Shown here: positions 52,711 to 61,089 of the stretch, in pieces | How positions within the stretch are numbered: the first letter of the stretch is position 1 | Layout: each line of letters opens with the position of its first letter | Assembly (NCBI RefSeq): GCF_029360705.1 | Contig: NZ_JARKMX010000008.1 | Coordinates: 1,859,949-1,923,948, forward strand | DNA length: 64,000 nt | Direction of reading: 5' to 3' | From: Paraflavitalea pollutisoli | GTDB lineage: Bacteria; Bacteroidota; Bacteroidia; Chitinophagales; Chitinophagaceae | Notes under the pieces: model-generated | Database searches by the model: none | What the model saw: only the letters and a program-made list of their open reading frames with translations | What the model was told of the DNA's origin: nothing | Program-made: the position numbers and the translations under genes

Positions 52711-53652
52711 TTATTTCACGGGCGTTTCACGGGCTTCTATTTCAGAATTGGGTATTGGCGGACGGCTGCCCCAAGATATTAGGAGTTCCTGCTTTCCGTT
52801 ATACTTTTTCCGGTTGGCATCTATCTCCCACACCCGCCTGAAATCGAACTCAACATTATCCAGAAGGATAGTAAACCAGCCTTGGCCGGGTGTGTCGATG
52901 TGGTGTGACCTGGTGCGCAGTCCTGCTTCGTTTAACGCCTTCAGGAGCGGTATGGCCATCTTGTTGGCAACGAACTGGCCGTCGCCAAAATCGACGACCT
53001 CGTGCTCCGGCGTAAGCTCGTGGTGATGGTTGCAGTATTTGTACTCATCGGACGCAGCGGGCACATCCAACTGTTCGGAATTTCCGGACAGTTGTACAGG
53101 ATCGACATCTGCACCTTTGGCTTGTTCAACGGCTTTGAAGGCCGAAAGGGCGTTCTGTGCCTGGTCTATGGCATTTGCAGGAATATTAAAGGCGTCTGAT
53201 TGCAGGTATTCCTTCCCTTCCTGCAATCGCATGTTGTCCCACATCCAATTCATGCAATCAAGCGCTTCTTGAAGCGATGCAGCCATAGGTCTTGCGAGAT
53301 CTAATGCTTGGCCAACATTCTTTCCGGCACGCACTTGATCAACTATATCGACCAAGCTGGCTTGCTTAGCGGCGTTCGAACCATTAAGCAATACATCCAG
53401 TTCGCGCACTAACCTGTTATGCTCCTTGATAACTTGTTCGTAATCCTTCAGGGTTACTACCCCGTCAAGGTCGGCGTAGCCCTCAAAGTCATCCAGGTGA
53501 TACCAAGTGTTTTTGCCGCTGTCGTTTGTGATCAGCACCATCTCATAACCATATCTTTCCTTTCGATCAAGAACGTCGTACGGTTTGCCGGAAGTAAGGG
53601 CCGGTGCAGGGCCAGACCTGCTTTTTCTTCTGAAAATTACCTGTTGTAACAT
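52711..53652 (-). CDS. Hypothetical prophage protein
   Basis: From MLQQVIFRRKSRSGPAPALT (ATG at 53652) the product is 313 residues. The C-terminal third (AIPLLKALNEAGLRTRSHHI, then GWFTILLDNVEFDFRRVWEI) is a compact conserved-looking domain; the middle is helical, rich in Ala and Gln. I do not recognise it. It lies upstream of the glycosylation cassette and downstream of the SNF2 gene. Confidence 0.65.
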   Translation of the reverse strand: MLQQVIFRRKSRSGPAPALTSGKPYDVLDRKERYGYEMVLITNDSGKNTWYHLDDFEGYADLDGVVTLKDYEQVIKEHNRLVRELDVLLNGSNAAKQASLVDIVDQVRAGKNVGQALDLARPMAASLQEALDCMNWMWDNMRLQEGKEYLQSDAFNIPANAIDQAQNALSAFKAVEQAKGADVDPVQLSGNSEQLDVPAASDEYKYCNHHHELTPEHEVVDFGDGQFVANKMAIPLLKALNEAGLRTRSHHIDTPGQGWFTILLDNVEFDFRRVWEIDANRKKYNGKQELLISWGSRPPIPNSEIEARETPVK

Positions 53653-53743
53653 TGATGTCGTTTTAGTGTGTTGGTTTGCTGATATCAATAGCCCAGCACG
53701 AATATTAGTCGAGCCATCGCCCCGATTGTTACAGGCTGCTGGG

Positions 53744-55405
53744 TTACTTTTTCTTGTTCAGGAATGATTCTGCGAGGGCCTTGATTCGGCTCTCGTCACT
53801 GTGTTGGTCGGGTACGGCGGTAAGCGGGTCCATGATCCCGTGTGCCTGGGATGACTTCAGCCCGAGCAGGCCGATGATGAATGGATCAGAGCCGAAGTCG
53901 CACACTGGGTAATACACGTTGACCTGGTTGCGGCTGCCATCGCGATCAACCCGAGCAATCACCTGATCGTGAACCTTTGGGGACCAATCGAGCTCACCAA
54001 TGACCACGTCGTTGCAAACGTGCTGCAGCCCATCGAGGCCGATGCCTGAGCGCAGGGAGATGATGAACAACTTCGTCTTGCCGCTTATGAATGCCTCTTT
54101 TGCCGCACGCTTTTGTGCGTCTGATTCGCTTCCTGTATAAAATACCGGGTCGTGATCCCATAGCTCGGTCTCCCATATACCGTAAACATCCCGGTGCCAC
54201 CCGGCAAGCAAAACAGGTTTTCCGGATTCCAGTAGGATGCGGACGAAGGCGGCCACCTCGCGGGCTTTTGCTACACCGGTTGAATGCCGGACGAAGGCGT
54301 CGAGTTCCCGCGCAGCCTGGCCACGCTCCGTAAACGATCCGCCAACCACCTTGATGGCAAGTTTCCGGGCGATCTCTTCAGAGCGCTTGACTTCCTCTGA
54401 ATCGTAGCCGACCGTGTACACAACCTTGTTGAGCGGGGGCAACTCTCGGCCTACGTCTGCCCGGGTACGGCGAAGGAACAGGTAGTTGTCGCGCAGGTAC
54501 GCTCCCAAGGCATCCGGATCTCTTACCTTTTGATGCTGGCCGTGTGGCGTAGTCCACTCCCGGTAGAAGTCGTGCCGGTTTCCCAGGCACCCGGGTTTGA
54601 TCAGGTCAAGTATGTTGAAGATCTCGTCGCCGAAGTTGTAGATCGGGGTGCCCGACATGCCCAGGCAGAAGTCGACACATTCCGACAAGACCTTACCAGC
54701 TTTGTACTTCTCGCTTTTCTCGATACGCAGCTCCTGTATCTCGTCGAACACCACCGACTTGAAGAACATGGTCTGAAAGATATCGACCCAACCGGTCAGG
54801 CAGGAGTACTTGATGATGTATACGTCGGCCGGCGGAAGGTCATAAGGCTTGGTGCCTTTGATGATCACCGCCTTGAGCGTGGTGTACTTCTCGATCTCGT
54901 CCTTCCATTGCTTCGTCAAGTGGGTTTGTACCGTAACTATCGCCGGCAACTTCCTTTTGTCGGTCAGGGTCAGGATCGCCTCGAGCGTTTTGCCCAGGCC
55001 CATCTCGTCACCCAGCAGGAACCTCTTTTGCACTGAATCAAACTTGGCTGCTTTCAGTTGGTAGTCCCGGGCATCAAATCCCGGGTTCAACTGGATAGTT
55101 GGCGGTCGGTAGTTCGGCATCATGATCTCCTCCATCTCGCGGGCGGTCCGCAGGTGCTCCATGCGCTTGTTGAACAGGTGCTGGCTGTCCCATTGGGTGA
55201 TCTCCATGGGGTATCGCTCCATGAACCACAACAGGTCATGGCTGGTTTCCTCCTTCGCTGGGAAGATGAACGGCGCCGACTTCCACTTGGCGATACCAGG
55301 GAATATGCTCTTCAGCTTTATACAGACGTGCGGCGCCACGTTGGTCATTTCCCAGTGTTTTTTCTCTTCTATATATGCCAGCTTGCCAAATGTCTTTAGA
55401 GCCAT
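53744..55405 (-). CDS. SNF2-family DEAD-like helicase
   Basis: From MALKTFGKLAYIEEKKHWEM (ATG at 55405) the product is 553 residues. Motif I is LLGDEMGLGKTLEAIL near 130, motif II is VVFDEIQEL near 216, motif III is LGMSGTPIYN near 245, and motifs V/VI are SLRSGIGLDGLQ and WSPKVHDQVIARVDRDGSRN near 480. It is a double-stranded-DNA translocase. Overlapping the PD-(D/E)xK nuclease by 10 bp suggests a joint role in phage recombination or replication. Confidence 0.93.
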   Translation of the reverse strand: MALKTFGKLAYIEEKKHWEMTNVAPHVCIKLKSIFPGIAKWKSAPFIFPAKEETSHDLLWFMERYPMEITQWDSQHLFNKRMEHLRTAREMEEIMMPNYRPPTIQLNPGFDARDYQLKAAKFDSVQKRFLLGDEMGLGKTLEAILTLTDKRKLPAIVTVQTHLTKQWKDEIEKYTTLKAVIIKGTKPYDLPPADVYIIKYSCLTGWVDIFQTMFFKSVVFDEIQELRIEKSEKYKAGKVLSECVDFCLGMSGTPIYNFGDEIFNILDLIKPGCLGNRHDFYREWTTPHGQHQKVRDPDALGAYLRDNYLFLRRTRADVGRELPPLNKVVYTVGYDSEEVKRSEEIARKLAIKVVGGSFTERGQAARELDAFVRHSTGVAKAREVAAFVRILLESGKPVLLAGWHRDVYGIWETELWDHDPVFYTGSESDAQKRAAKEAFISGKTKLFIISLRSGIGLDGLQHVCNDVVIGELDWSPKVHDQVIARVDRDGSRNQVNVYYPVCDFGSDPFIIGLLGLKSSQAHGIMDPLTAVPDQHSDESRIKALAESFLNKKK

Positions 55406-55779
55406 GATGTGCCAAGTTTGTAGACGTAGCAGTCTTTGTTGTTGATTTGTTCCGGGACGCCCATACTGAGGTTGGTGATCAAGAGCAGCTGCTTTACCTG
55501 GTCGAACCCGCAGTACCGCTCGCACTGCCGGTACAGATCGCGCTTGCCGCCCTTGATCTTGACCTCGATACCCAGCGATCCTCCGATCAGGAAGTCAATA
55601 ATGCTGTGCTCATCCAGAACGTACTCACGATGGATAGATAGAGCCGGCAGGTGATTCAGCAACACCAGGTGTATCTCCTGCTGAAGGGCCTTCTCATCAT
55701 GCAGAATGAACCGCTTGCCCTTGAGAGCTGCAAGAACGATTTGTACGAGCTCGACATTGAAGGAAGTAGAGGGCTGCAT
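55396..55779 (-). CDS. PD-(D/E)xK (VRR-NUC-like) nuclease
   Basis: The product is 127 residues. IIDFLIGGSLGIEVKIKGGK near 63-82 gives the D-x(n)-ExK active site, and RDLYRQCERYCGFDQVKQLL follows, with Q and K/R residues of the fold; the end LLLITNL closes the sheet. Such small nucleases next to SNF2 helicases are common in phages and probably process branched or damaged DNA. Confidence 0.8.
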   Translation of the reverse strand: MQPSTSFNVELVQIVLAALKGKRFILHDEKALQQEIHLVLLNHLPALSIHREYVLDEHSIIDFLIGGSLGIEVKIKGGKRDLYRQCERYCGFDQVKQLLLITNLSMGVPEQINNKDCYVYKLGTSWL

Positions 55780-55785
55780 GTTGGT

Positions 55786-56262
55786 TTACATTGAATAATA
55801 TATTCTCAAGTACCTTCCGGGTTTCAGCTCTATACATGCATATCCGTCAAACGAATCGCCTTCTGTCCCTGTACTCCACTGATCGATCCATTCCTTTTTT
55901 ATAGCCCGACCGTATTCACTAACCTGCTGAGGATCGCCTTGTGGCTCCCTAACTATTTCATATTCGCGCCAATAAACGGCTTCGATGTTTTTAAGGTATT
56001 CCCGAACGTGGTTGTAAAACGACCTTCCTTTGACTGATTTGATAGCACGAAGCATTCGCTTGTTTTTTCGGTCCACTTCCTGCATATCGAGATGGAAATC
56101 GTCCATCCCCTCCTCGTTTTTGACATTGTTCCTGATGAAAGTCTGTATAATGTCATGCTGCGAATGCGGGGGATCGGATGTCGGGCCAAATTCCAGATAG
56201 TTGAGGAAGTCTCGTAGAAGCCATCCAATAGCTTCTTCGTTGCCTTTAAACCGTATGCTCAT
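55786..56262 (-). CDS. Hypothetical prophage protein
   Basis: From MSIRFKGNEEAIGWLLRDFL (ATG at 56262) the product is 158 residues, mostly helical and charged, with Trp-rich stretches (AVYWREYEIVREPQGD) and a C-terminal YACIELKPGRYLRIYYSM. It overlaps the gene upstream by 17 bp. The function is unknown. Confidence 0.6.
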   Translation of the reverse strand: MSIRFKGNEEAIGWLLRDFLNYLEFGPTSDPPHSQHDIIQTFIRNNVKNEEGMDDFHLDMQEVDRKNKRMLRAIKSVKGRSFYNHVREYLKNIEAVYWREYEIVREPQGDPQQVSEYGRAIKKEWIDQWSTGTEGDSFDGYACIELKPGRYLRIYYSM

Positions 56263-56476
56263 GCCTGACCTCCTTTTCATTTGATTGATGGCCGGGGCAG
56301 CCGGTGACGGGGTGGAACCCTATGCAGCCGGCCATGGGCACGTAGACATCTCCGGCCGCCTTTTGTTTCTCCAGCTCGGGCCTTACCGTTTGTGCCGGCT
56401 GTTCAGTCAATTCCTCGATATCGGCGTCGCTCGCCTGGAGCAACGCATCGATGCGCATGTGTAGGCAGTGTGTCAT
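56246..56476 (-). CDS. Small hypothetical prophage protein
   Basis: The product is 76 residues, MTHCLHMRIDALLQASDADI at the start, with Cys and His residues in the second half (GCIGFHPVTGCPGHQ) that could bind a metal. No family is recognised. Confidence 0.5.
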   Translation of the reverse strand: MTHCLHMRIDALLQASDADIEELTEQPAQTVRPELEKQKAAGDVYVPMAGCIGFHPVTGCPGHQSNEKEVRHEHTV

Positions 56477-56493
56477 GGTTGTTCCTCCTTTGT

Positions 56494-56769
56494 TTAAAAT
56501 GGTGGATCGTAGAAGTCAATGGCCCGCTCGAAGGCTTGCAGGTCTTTCATGCTATTTGCTATGAAGTTGAGCATCCCTCCGTCCGGCAGCAGCACCGCAA
56601 ATGCGTTCTGGTTATACATGTTGTGGATGATCAACTTGATCTCGCTGTCTTCGCTGGCGTTTAAAGGGTTGCGGTTTTCAATAACTTTCTCGGCAACTAT
56701 CGATTCGTCACCAGTTAACGTCCAGCCGTCGGCCAGCAAAGCCTCTTCGGTAATGTCAATTTTTTTCAT
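56494..56769 (-). CDS. Hypothetical prophage protein, 91 residues
   Basis: From MKKIDITEEALLADGWTLTG (ATG at 56769) the product has a beta-rich centre (EIKLIIHNMYNQNAFAVLLP, DGGMLNFIANSMKDLQAFER). The start pattern 'ITEEALLADGWTL' is common in Bacteroidota phage proteins of unknown function. An upstream extension in the frame is unlike coding sequence. Confidence 0.6.
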   Translation of the reverse strand: MKKIDITEEALLADGWTLTGDESIVAEKVIENRNPLNASEDSEIKLIIHNMYNQNAFAVLLPDGGMLNFIANSMKDLQAFERAIDFYDPPF

Positions 56770-56783
56770 TGTGTTGTATAGTT

Positions 56784-56933
56784 TTACATTTCTGATTTGA
56801 AGAACCACTTTTTGCAGACGGGGCACAGGATTTGAGTCTTGCCCTGTGCTGTCATTTTCTCGGCCCAGGCGTGCCACTGCAGGTAACCCAGCTTTTCGGA
56901 CTTCGGCTTGTGCCGGCACTTCTTCTTTGGCAT
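56784..56933 (-). CDS. Small zinc-binding protein, 49 residues
   Basis: From MPKKKCRHKPKSEKLGYLQW (ATG at 56933). A Cys6, His8 pair and the CPVCKKWFF knuckle near 40 suggest a zinc finger. The protein is short and basic. A nucleic-acid-binding role is likely but not specified. Confidence 0.6.
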   Translation of the reverse strand: MPKKKCRHKPKSEKLGYLQWHAWAEKMTAQGKTQILCPVCKKWFFKSEM

Positions 56934-56949
56934 GGTAATAACTCCTTTG

Positions 56950-57228
56950 TTAAAAGTATCGTGATGGAATAGGTGGTGGCGGCACCACCGCTGTCTCGAC
57001 CGTGATTGAGTCGATATACAGCAACATTCGGAGAGTGGCCCGATCACAGCTATCAACCCTCCCTATTGCCTTACCGTCGGACCAATAAACCACATTTATG
57101 TGTCCGCCAAGGCGGAATACACTGCCCTCAAATGATTGATTCGGTTTACGTTGCCATCCGATGGCTGCTGATATAAACCCTGAGGCGAAGCATATAAGGC
57201 AGCAAAACGCAACGATACCTTTTGTCAT
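56950..57228 (-). CDS. Small exported or membrane-anchored hypothetical protein
   Basis: The product is 92 residues starting MTKGIVAFCCLICFASGFIS, an apparent signal or anchor, followed by a beta-rich domain (SVFRLGGHINVVYWSDGK) and a Pro-rich end (VVPPPPIPSRYF). It overlaps the ASCH gene by 4 bp. Confidence 0.55.
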   Translation of the reverse strand: MTKGIVAFCCLICFASGFISAAIGWQRKPNQSFEGSVFRLGGHINVVYWSDGKAIGRVDSCDRATLRMLLYIDSITVETAVVPPPPIPSRYF

Positions 57229-57995
57229 GCGCCCACCTCCTTCTCCAGGCCTGCTGGTTTACCGGTCGTTGACAATACGCGGAAGGATACCACCCACACC
57301 CAGGGGTTGGCGGTCCAGCTTTTCTTCCCATTGATCATGTACCAGATTTGTTTGAAGCCGTCTTTATAAGTCCGCAACTCTGTATCCTCCCGGAGGAAAT
57401 CCGAAGCCTCGTACCAGAAGTTGCCGTCAGAGTCCTGGTATACTCGATCTACTCCCTCCGCCTTCGCGTCTTCTTCACTGATATCCTGCAACCGCTCTAC
57501 CCTGATATCGGTTACTTCAAGCCATATGCGGGCTCGAACCTTAGGCATGTGAATGTTGGGACGCCATGGGATGTAGCGTTCATTCCCTTTCTTATCATAC
57601 ATGGTGAAGCCATCGCCGTCTACCATAGGCAGCGGAATGTGATCGCCATCTGCCGCATAGTCGAATATTTCCTCATCGAGCTGTGTGTACCCAGCTTCAT
57701 CAACTTTATAATATTTCCTCCAGGTTTCACGCACCCAAAGCATATCACCCTTCCTTCCATAGCGGCAGGGCACAGACTCTCTCCAGTCTGGATCAAGCGA
57801 GAAGCCTCCTTTGGGACGGAAGACAGCATTTAGTCCGCCTTTAACGTTCTCCTCGAATCGTTCGAATTCCCACAAGTCTGGATTTTCGTTGATTCGATCC
57901 AGCCCGCTGGTACGCCTGGTTTGCGTTTTGGCCTCACGCGGGTATACGGCCTGCACCATAGGGGTGCTGAAGAGTACTGGTATTTGCTTTCTCAT
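57225..57995 (-). CDS. ASCH/PUA-like domain phage protein
   Basis: The product is 256 residues. IPVLFSTPMVQAVYPREAKT with QTRR near 28, KGDMLWVRETWRKYY near 83, ARIWLEVTDIRVERLQDISE near 155 and NPWVWVVSFRVL near 228 are typical of phage ASCH-fold proteins of about 200-260 residues. ASCH domains are thought to bind RNA or modified bases; the phage role is unclear. Confidence 0.85.
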   Translation of the reverse strand: MRKQIPVLFSTPMVQAVYPREAKTQTRRTSGLDRINENPDLWEFERFEENVKGGLNAVFRPKGGFSLDPDWRESVPCRYGRKGDMLWVRETWRKYYKVDEAGYTQLDEEIFDYAADGDHIPLPMVDGDGFTMYDKKGNERYIPWRPNIHMPKVRARIWLEVTDIRVERLQDISEEDAKAEGVDRVYQDSDGNFWYEASDFLREDTELRTYKDGFKQIWYMINGKKSWTANPWVWVVSFRVLSTTGKPAGLEKEVGA

Positions 57996-58480
57996 GGTTT
58001 AAACTTGAATGGAATGTTTGATTTAGGAATATAGAGGGGGTGCCACGGTGATCCGTCCTTTGTTTTCTTCAAGCAGTAGGCATCAGGAAACATGGCGATC
58101 ACTTTGTCTACGCGGTGCTTGGCCTGTTTAAATGCTCCCCATGCAAAAACCACTCGTTGGCATTTTGCTGCAATGACGGGAAGCCAACGATCGCAATCCC
58201 CGACCGGATCAGGGTGCTGAATCAGAACATTAGGATCCGGTGACACCACACCGAACAGGTTTGTCATAGCGACGCCTCCGAATCCCCATGCAGCAGCCAA
58301 CCCGATAACCCGCGTAATAGTCGGGTCCGGCTTTGTTTCGTTGGCTTTTGAGGGATTGAGTCCAATGAACATTACGAGGCCTTTATCGGGGTTCCAGATG
58401 CGCCACAGGGCATACCGGTATTGCCGGCAGTCACTGAACGCGGCGCCAAATCCTTCGAGTTTAACTTCAGTTGGTTCCAT
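57992..58480 (-). CDS. DUF1643 domain protein
   Basis: The product is 162 residues. RIWNPDKGLVMFIGLNPSKA near 28, DPTITRVIGLAAAWGFGGVA near 55 and NLFGVVSPDPNVL identify DUF1643, a small conserved domain often in phages and mobile elements. The function is not known. It overlaps both neighbours, as expected in a compact early operon. Confidence 0.88.
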   Translation of the reverse strand: MEPTEVKLEGFGAAFSDCRQYRYALWRIWNPDKGLVMFIGLNPSKANETKPDPTITRVIGLAAAWGFGGVAMTNLFGVVSPDPNVLIQHPDPVGDCDRWLPVIAAKCQRVVFAWGAFKQAKHRVDKVIAMFPDAYCLKKTKDGSPWHPLYIPKSNIPFKFKP

Positions 58481-58946
58481 TGCTTTTTATTAACTCGGGG
58501 TGATCATGTATGTTTCCAAGGACCCGGAGGCTATCGTAGTAGTCGCCCTTCTTCCGTCCAACATCGCTGCCGTGGACACTCCACATCTTTTTGCCTTGCC
58601 AGGCTGGAAAAAGGTAGAAGCGCGGAGCAGATTCGCTACTCCAGGTTATTGCGAAGATTGCACGGCTTCCTTCATTCCACGCCTCAACGATATCTCCCTC
58701 GTACAACTTTACCTCCATGTCGACTTTGTGCTGAGTAGTGCCGATGTAGCCCTTTACTCCGATGTGCTGGCCGATCGTCTTTCGATCAATCTCGTAAGCA
58801 CGGCAGGTAAGCTTATGGTCGCTGGTGCCAGGTTCCCAGCTTTCAGCTAAATCGATGTAAGCGAGAATATAATCGTCGTCAATCAACGACCCCGTGACCC
58901 ATTCGCCCGTGTCTTTTCGCTTTGCGCGGAATTGTGTTGGTTTCAT
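58467..58946 (-). CDS. YopX family protein
   Basis: The product is 159 residues. FRAKRKDTGEWVTGSL near 6, DRKTIGQHIGVKG near 54 and KLYEGDIVEAWN near 80 are hallmarks of the YopX family first seen in the SPbeta prophage; the end LRVLGNIHDHPELI is also conserved. YopX proteins are phage proteins of unknown function. Confidence 0.9.
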   Translation of the reverse strand: MKPTQFRAKRKDTGEWVTGSLIDDDYILAYIDLAESWEPGTSDHKLTCRAYEIDRKTIGQHIGVKGYIGTTQHKVDMEVKLYEGDIVEAWNEGSRAIFAITWSSESAPRFYLFPAWQGKKMWSVHGSDVGRKKGDYYDSLRVLGNIHDHPELIKSNGTN

Positions 58947-58951
58947 TTGAT

Positions 58952-59206
58952 TTATTGATAATTTCTGCTGACTTCCTTACCGTCTTTATAGTGGATAGCA
59001 AGGCTCACAATCTTGTCTGTGAACTTTCGGTTTGTCCAGTATCGCATGGCAGCCCTTGAGTGATACCGTATATACCGACGATCGTAGGTTTCCCTTGACC
59101 AGCGGACGACGAAGGGCTTTGTCCTCAACAACTCCTCCTCGCTGTCGAAGTAATGGCACACAAGCATTTCCTGCCTAATGGCTGTTATGGCAACGGCAGC
59201 GATCAT
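58952..59206 (-). CDS. Small hypothetical prophage protein
   Basis: The product is 84 residues (MIAAVAITAIRQEMLVCHYF at the start; a second ATG at MLVCHYF is possible). It is basic and Tyr/Arg-rich (TYDRRYIRYHSRAAMRYW). It overlaps the gene upstream by 4 bp. Not recognised. Confidence 0.55.
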   Translation of the reverse strand: MIAAVAITAIRQEMLVCHYFDSEEELLRTKPFVVRWSRETYDRRYIRYHSRAAMRYWTNRKFTDKIVSLAIHYKDGKEVSRNYQ

Positions 59207-59616
59207 GCCTCCAATCGTTTATTGACCTCTTCGGCCGTGTACATTCCTATTTCCAGCATCTTGATCAGGAAGTCTGCACGCGCTTCCGCTTCTGTACTGA
59301 AAGGACCCATGCGGTTCTCTGCGCCTACCCAGTCCCAATTGGCGTATTGGCTTGTGGCGGTGCCCAACCGTTCGGTATAGAATTCTGAACCGATCATTTG
59401 ACCCAGCTCGGCAACGGTGAAGGCGGAAACCTCCGCGAAGTAGGGCGTCTGCGGATGCCCACAAGTGGGACAATCACTTTTCCATGACCTGTTGAGGGCC
59501 GGTATGTCGTCCCGATCCTTGGCCAGGAACCAAGAGAAAACACTTTCCTGAGTGACGCCCAATTCCTTAAGCCGTATGGCCTGATCCAAGGTGCATACCT
59601 GTTGTTCTATTTTCAA
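59203..59616 (-). CDS. Phage hypothetical protein with CxxC motif
   Basis: The product is 137 residues. LDQAIRLKELGVTQESVFSW near 10, CPTCGHPQ near 48, and the end AEARADFLIKMLEIGMYTAE followed by EVNKRLEA form a pattern found in many Bacteroidota phage proteins. It also contains FTVAELGQMIG near 66. The role is unknown. Confidence 0.72.
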   Translation of the reverse strand: MKIEQQVCTLDQAIRLKELGVTQESVFSWFLAKDRDDIPALNRSWKSDCPTCGHPQTPYFAEVSAFTVAELGQMIGSEFYTERLGTATSQYANWDWVGAENRMGPFSTEAEARADFLIKMLEIGMYTAEEVNKRLEA

Positions 59617-59629
59617 TGTCGATAAGTTT

Positions 59630-59929
59630 TTAAGTGAATTGCAGGCTGGAATCGTCCTGCTTTACAATTTTTGTTTCGAACGGAAAGCCATCGGCGGGAA
59701 CCTTTGCGATCATATCCATCAGCACTTGTGACCCGGTGAATACGATATGGCTGTTGTTGTCAATCTTGATCTGAAGGGTAAGCCTGTTGCCTTTGCCCTC
59801 GAATTTGGATGGCTCGATGCGGAAGGACTCGACAACTATCGGCCGGTTAAGTATTCTGTCGATCTTGATTTTGTCGCCCACAAGTGCGCGGGACGTAGCA
59901 GTAATGTTGAATTGGTTGAACTGATTCAC
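59630..59929 (-). CDS. Small protein overlapping the DGR reverse transcriptase, possible accessory factor
   Basis: The product is 99 residues from a GTG at 59929 (MNQFNQFNITATSRALVGDK). It is beta-rich (ESFRIEPSKFEGKGNRLTLQ, IDNNSHIVFTGSQVLMDMIA), with a basic C-terminus, suggesting a small nucleic-acid-binding fold. Its first 83 bp overlap the end of the reverse transcriptase gene, so the two are coupled. It does not look like the helical Avd accessory protein; whether it works with the DGR is inference from coupling. Confidence 0.65.
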   Translation of the reverse strand: MNQFNQFNITATSRALVGDKIKIDRILNRPIVVESFRIEPSKFEGKGNRLTLQIKIDNNSHIVFTGSQVLMDMIAKVPADGFPFETKIVKQDDSSLQFT

Positions 59930-60875
59930 GTGATAAGGTTTTGATAAGGTTTATGCAGTTTGCGTGTTTGGCCCAGCCATAGTACGCGGCGAGAGACTGC
60001 GGGTTGGGGCGTCGCCGCATGGTCCGAGCAAAGCGTTTCTTTATGCTCTTGCGGAGCAGTGTGTGCGTGTGGTAGAATTTGTATCCTACGAAGTCGATCC
60101 CTCGGGCAGCCACCGGGAATACTTGGTAGTTGCCTTTTACGGCAAGTCTGAGCTGATCTGCAAGGTAGTCAGTGCACTTCAGTAGCACCAGGTGCAAATC
60201 CTGTTTATCTGGTCCCAGGATCACGATATCATCTGCATACCGGAAGTAATACTTCACCTGCAGGTGCTCTTTCACCCAGTGGTCGAAATACGACAGGTAG
60301 AAGTTGGCGAAGTACTGGGACAGGTAGTTGCCGATCGGCAGGCCGTCCGCGCTGTCAATGATACCGTCGAGCAGCCACAGCAGATCCTGATCTTTGATCT
60401 TCCGACGCAGCAGGTCCTTTAGGGTACGGTGATCCACCGTCGGGTAAAACTTCCGGATGTCGAACTTCAGGCAGTAGGTGGTGCCTGGTTCGTCCCGGAG
60501 AGCCCGGCGGACTGCTCGGGCGGCTGCATGGATGCCACGGCCTTTTATGCAGCTGTAGGTGTCAGCGGTAAATACGGAAACAAACATCGGCTCGAGTACG
60601 TTCATAATCGCATGATGGACGATCCGATCCGGAAAGTATGGTAGGCGGTACACGTCCCGTTCCTTGGGCTCGTAGACCTTGAAGGTGGTGTACTTCGAGG
60701 TCTTGAATGTTCTGCCGAGCAACTGGTCGCGCAAAGCCTCCAGGTTTCCCATCCGGTTCCTGTCGTGCACCTTGATGCCGTACTGGTCCTTTTTCCCTTT
60801 CCGGGCGATGTCGTCAGCCAGGATCAGGTTGTCCATGCTGCAGATCTTCCCGTATATGTTGCCGATTCTTTTCAT
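59847..60875 (-). CDS. Diversity-generating retroelement reverse transcriptase
   Basis: From MKRIGNIYGKICSMDNLILA (ATG at 60875) the product is 342 residues. FDIRKFYPTVDH (138-149) is motif A, GLPIGNYLSQ (178-187) the DGR-specific motif 4 in place of the usual QGxxxSP, FRYADDIVI (211-219) the catalytic YADD box, and FVGYKFY (262-268) the next motif. The ending GWAKHANCINL is usual for DGR enzymes. Extending the frame to 61079 would add 68 residues translated from the template repeat, so the later ATG is preferred. It copies the template RNA with adenine-directed errors. Confidence 0.93.
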   Translation of the reverse strand: MKRIGNIYGKICSMDNLILADDIARKGKKDQYGIKVHDRNRMGNLEALRDQLLGRTFKTSKYTTFKVYEPKERDVYRLPYFPDRIVHHAIMNVLEPMFVSVFTADTYSCIKGRGIHAAARAVRRALRDEPGTTYCLKFDIRKFYPTVDHRTLKDLLRRKIKDQDLLWLLDGIIDSADGLPIGNYLSQYFANFYLSYFDHWVKEHLQVKYYFRYADDIVILGPDKQDLHLVLLKCTDYLADQLRLAVKGNYQVFPVAARGIDFVGYKFYHTHTLLRKSIKKRFARTMRRRPNPQSLAAYYGWAKHANCINLIKTLSRESVQPIQHYCYVPRTCGRQNQDRQNT

Positions 60876-60975
60876 GCCTTTGCTTTTGCGGAGAGCGGTC
60901 CCCTGAGGTACTAACACCCCGGAAAAAGTGATTTGTTTTTTGGCGAGGGCCAAGGTCTGTGCTGCAGTAGAACTT

Positions 60976-61047
60976 GCAAATGTGGAGACTGACGTTCGAA
61001 TTCGTGTTCCAGTTATCGTAGTCGTTGTACGAGAGGCTGAAGCCTGA
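60976..61047 (-). repeat. DGR template repeat (TR), 72 bp
   Basis: In the coding sense it begins TCAGGCTTCAGCCTCTCG and contains five AAC/AAT codons if read in the frame of the targets. It contains 20 adenines. It lies between target A (ending 61090) and the reverse transcriptase ATG (100 bp further on), the usual cassette position. Both variable repeats differ from it almost only at adenines. Confidence 0.93.
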
Positions 61048-61089
61048 ACCTGAGCGAGCAGCGAGAACGCAGCACACAACCCATTCGTT

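Noticed and set aside
59847-60875. Reverse transcriptase of a retron or group II intron
   Set aside because: The IGNYLSQ motif, the flanking TR/VR pairs and the absence of an msr/msd hairpin or intron maturase domain make a DGR the better explanation.
60814-61077. Minus-strand frame reading through the template repeat as SGFSLSYNDYDNW
   Set aside because: This is the template read in the target frame. It has no downstream domain and stops in the RT gene region, so it is non-coding TR rather than a third target protein.
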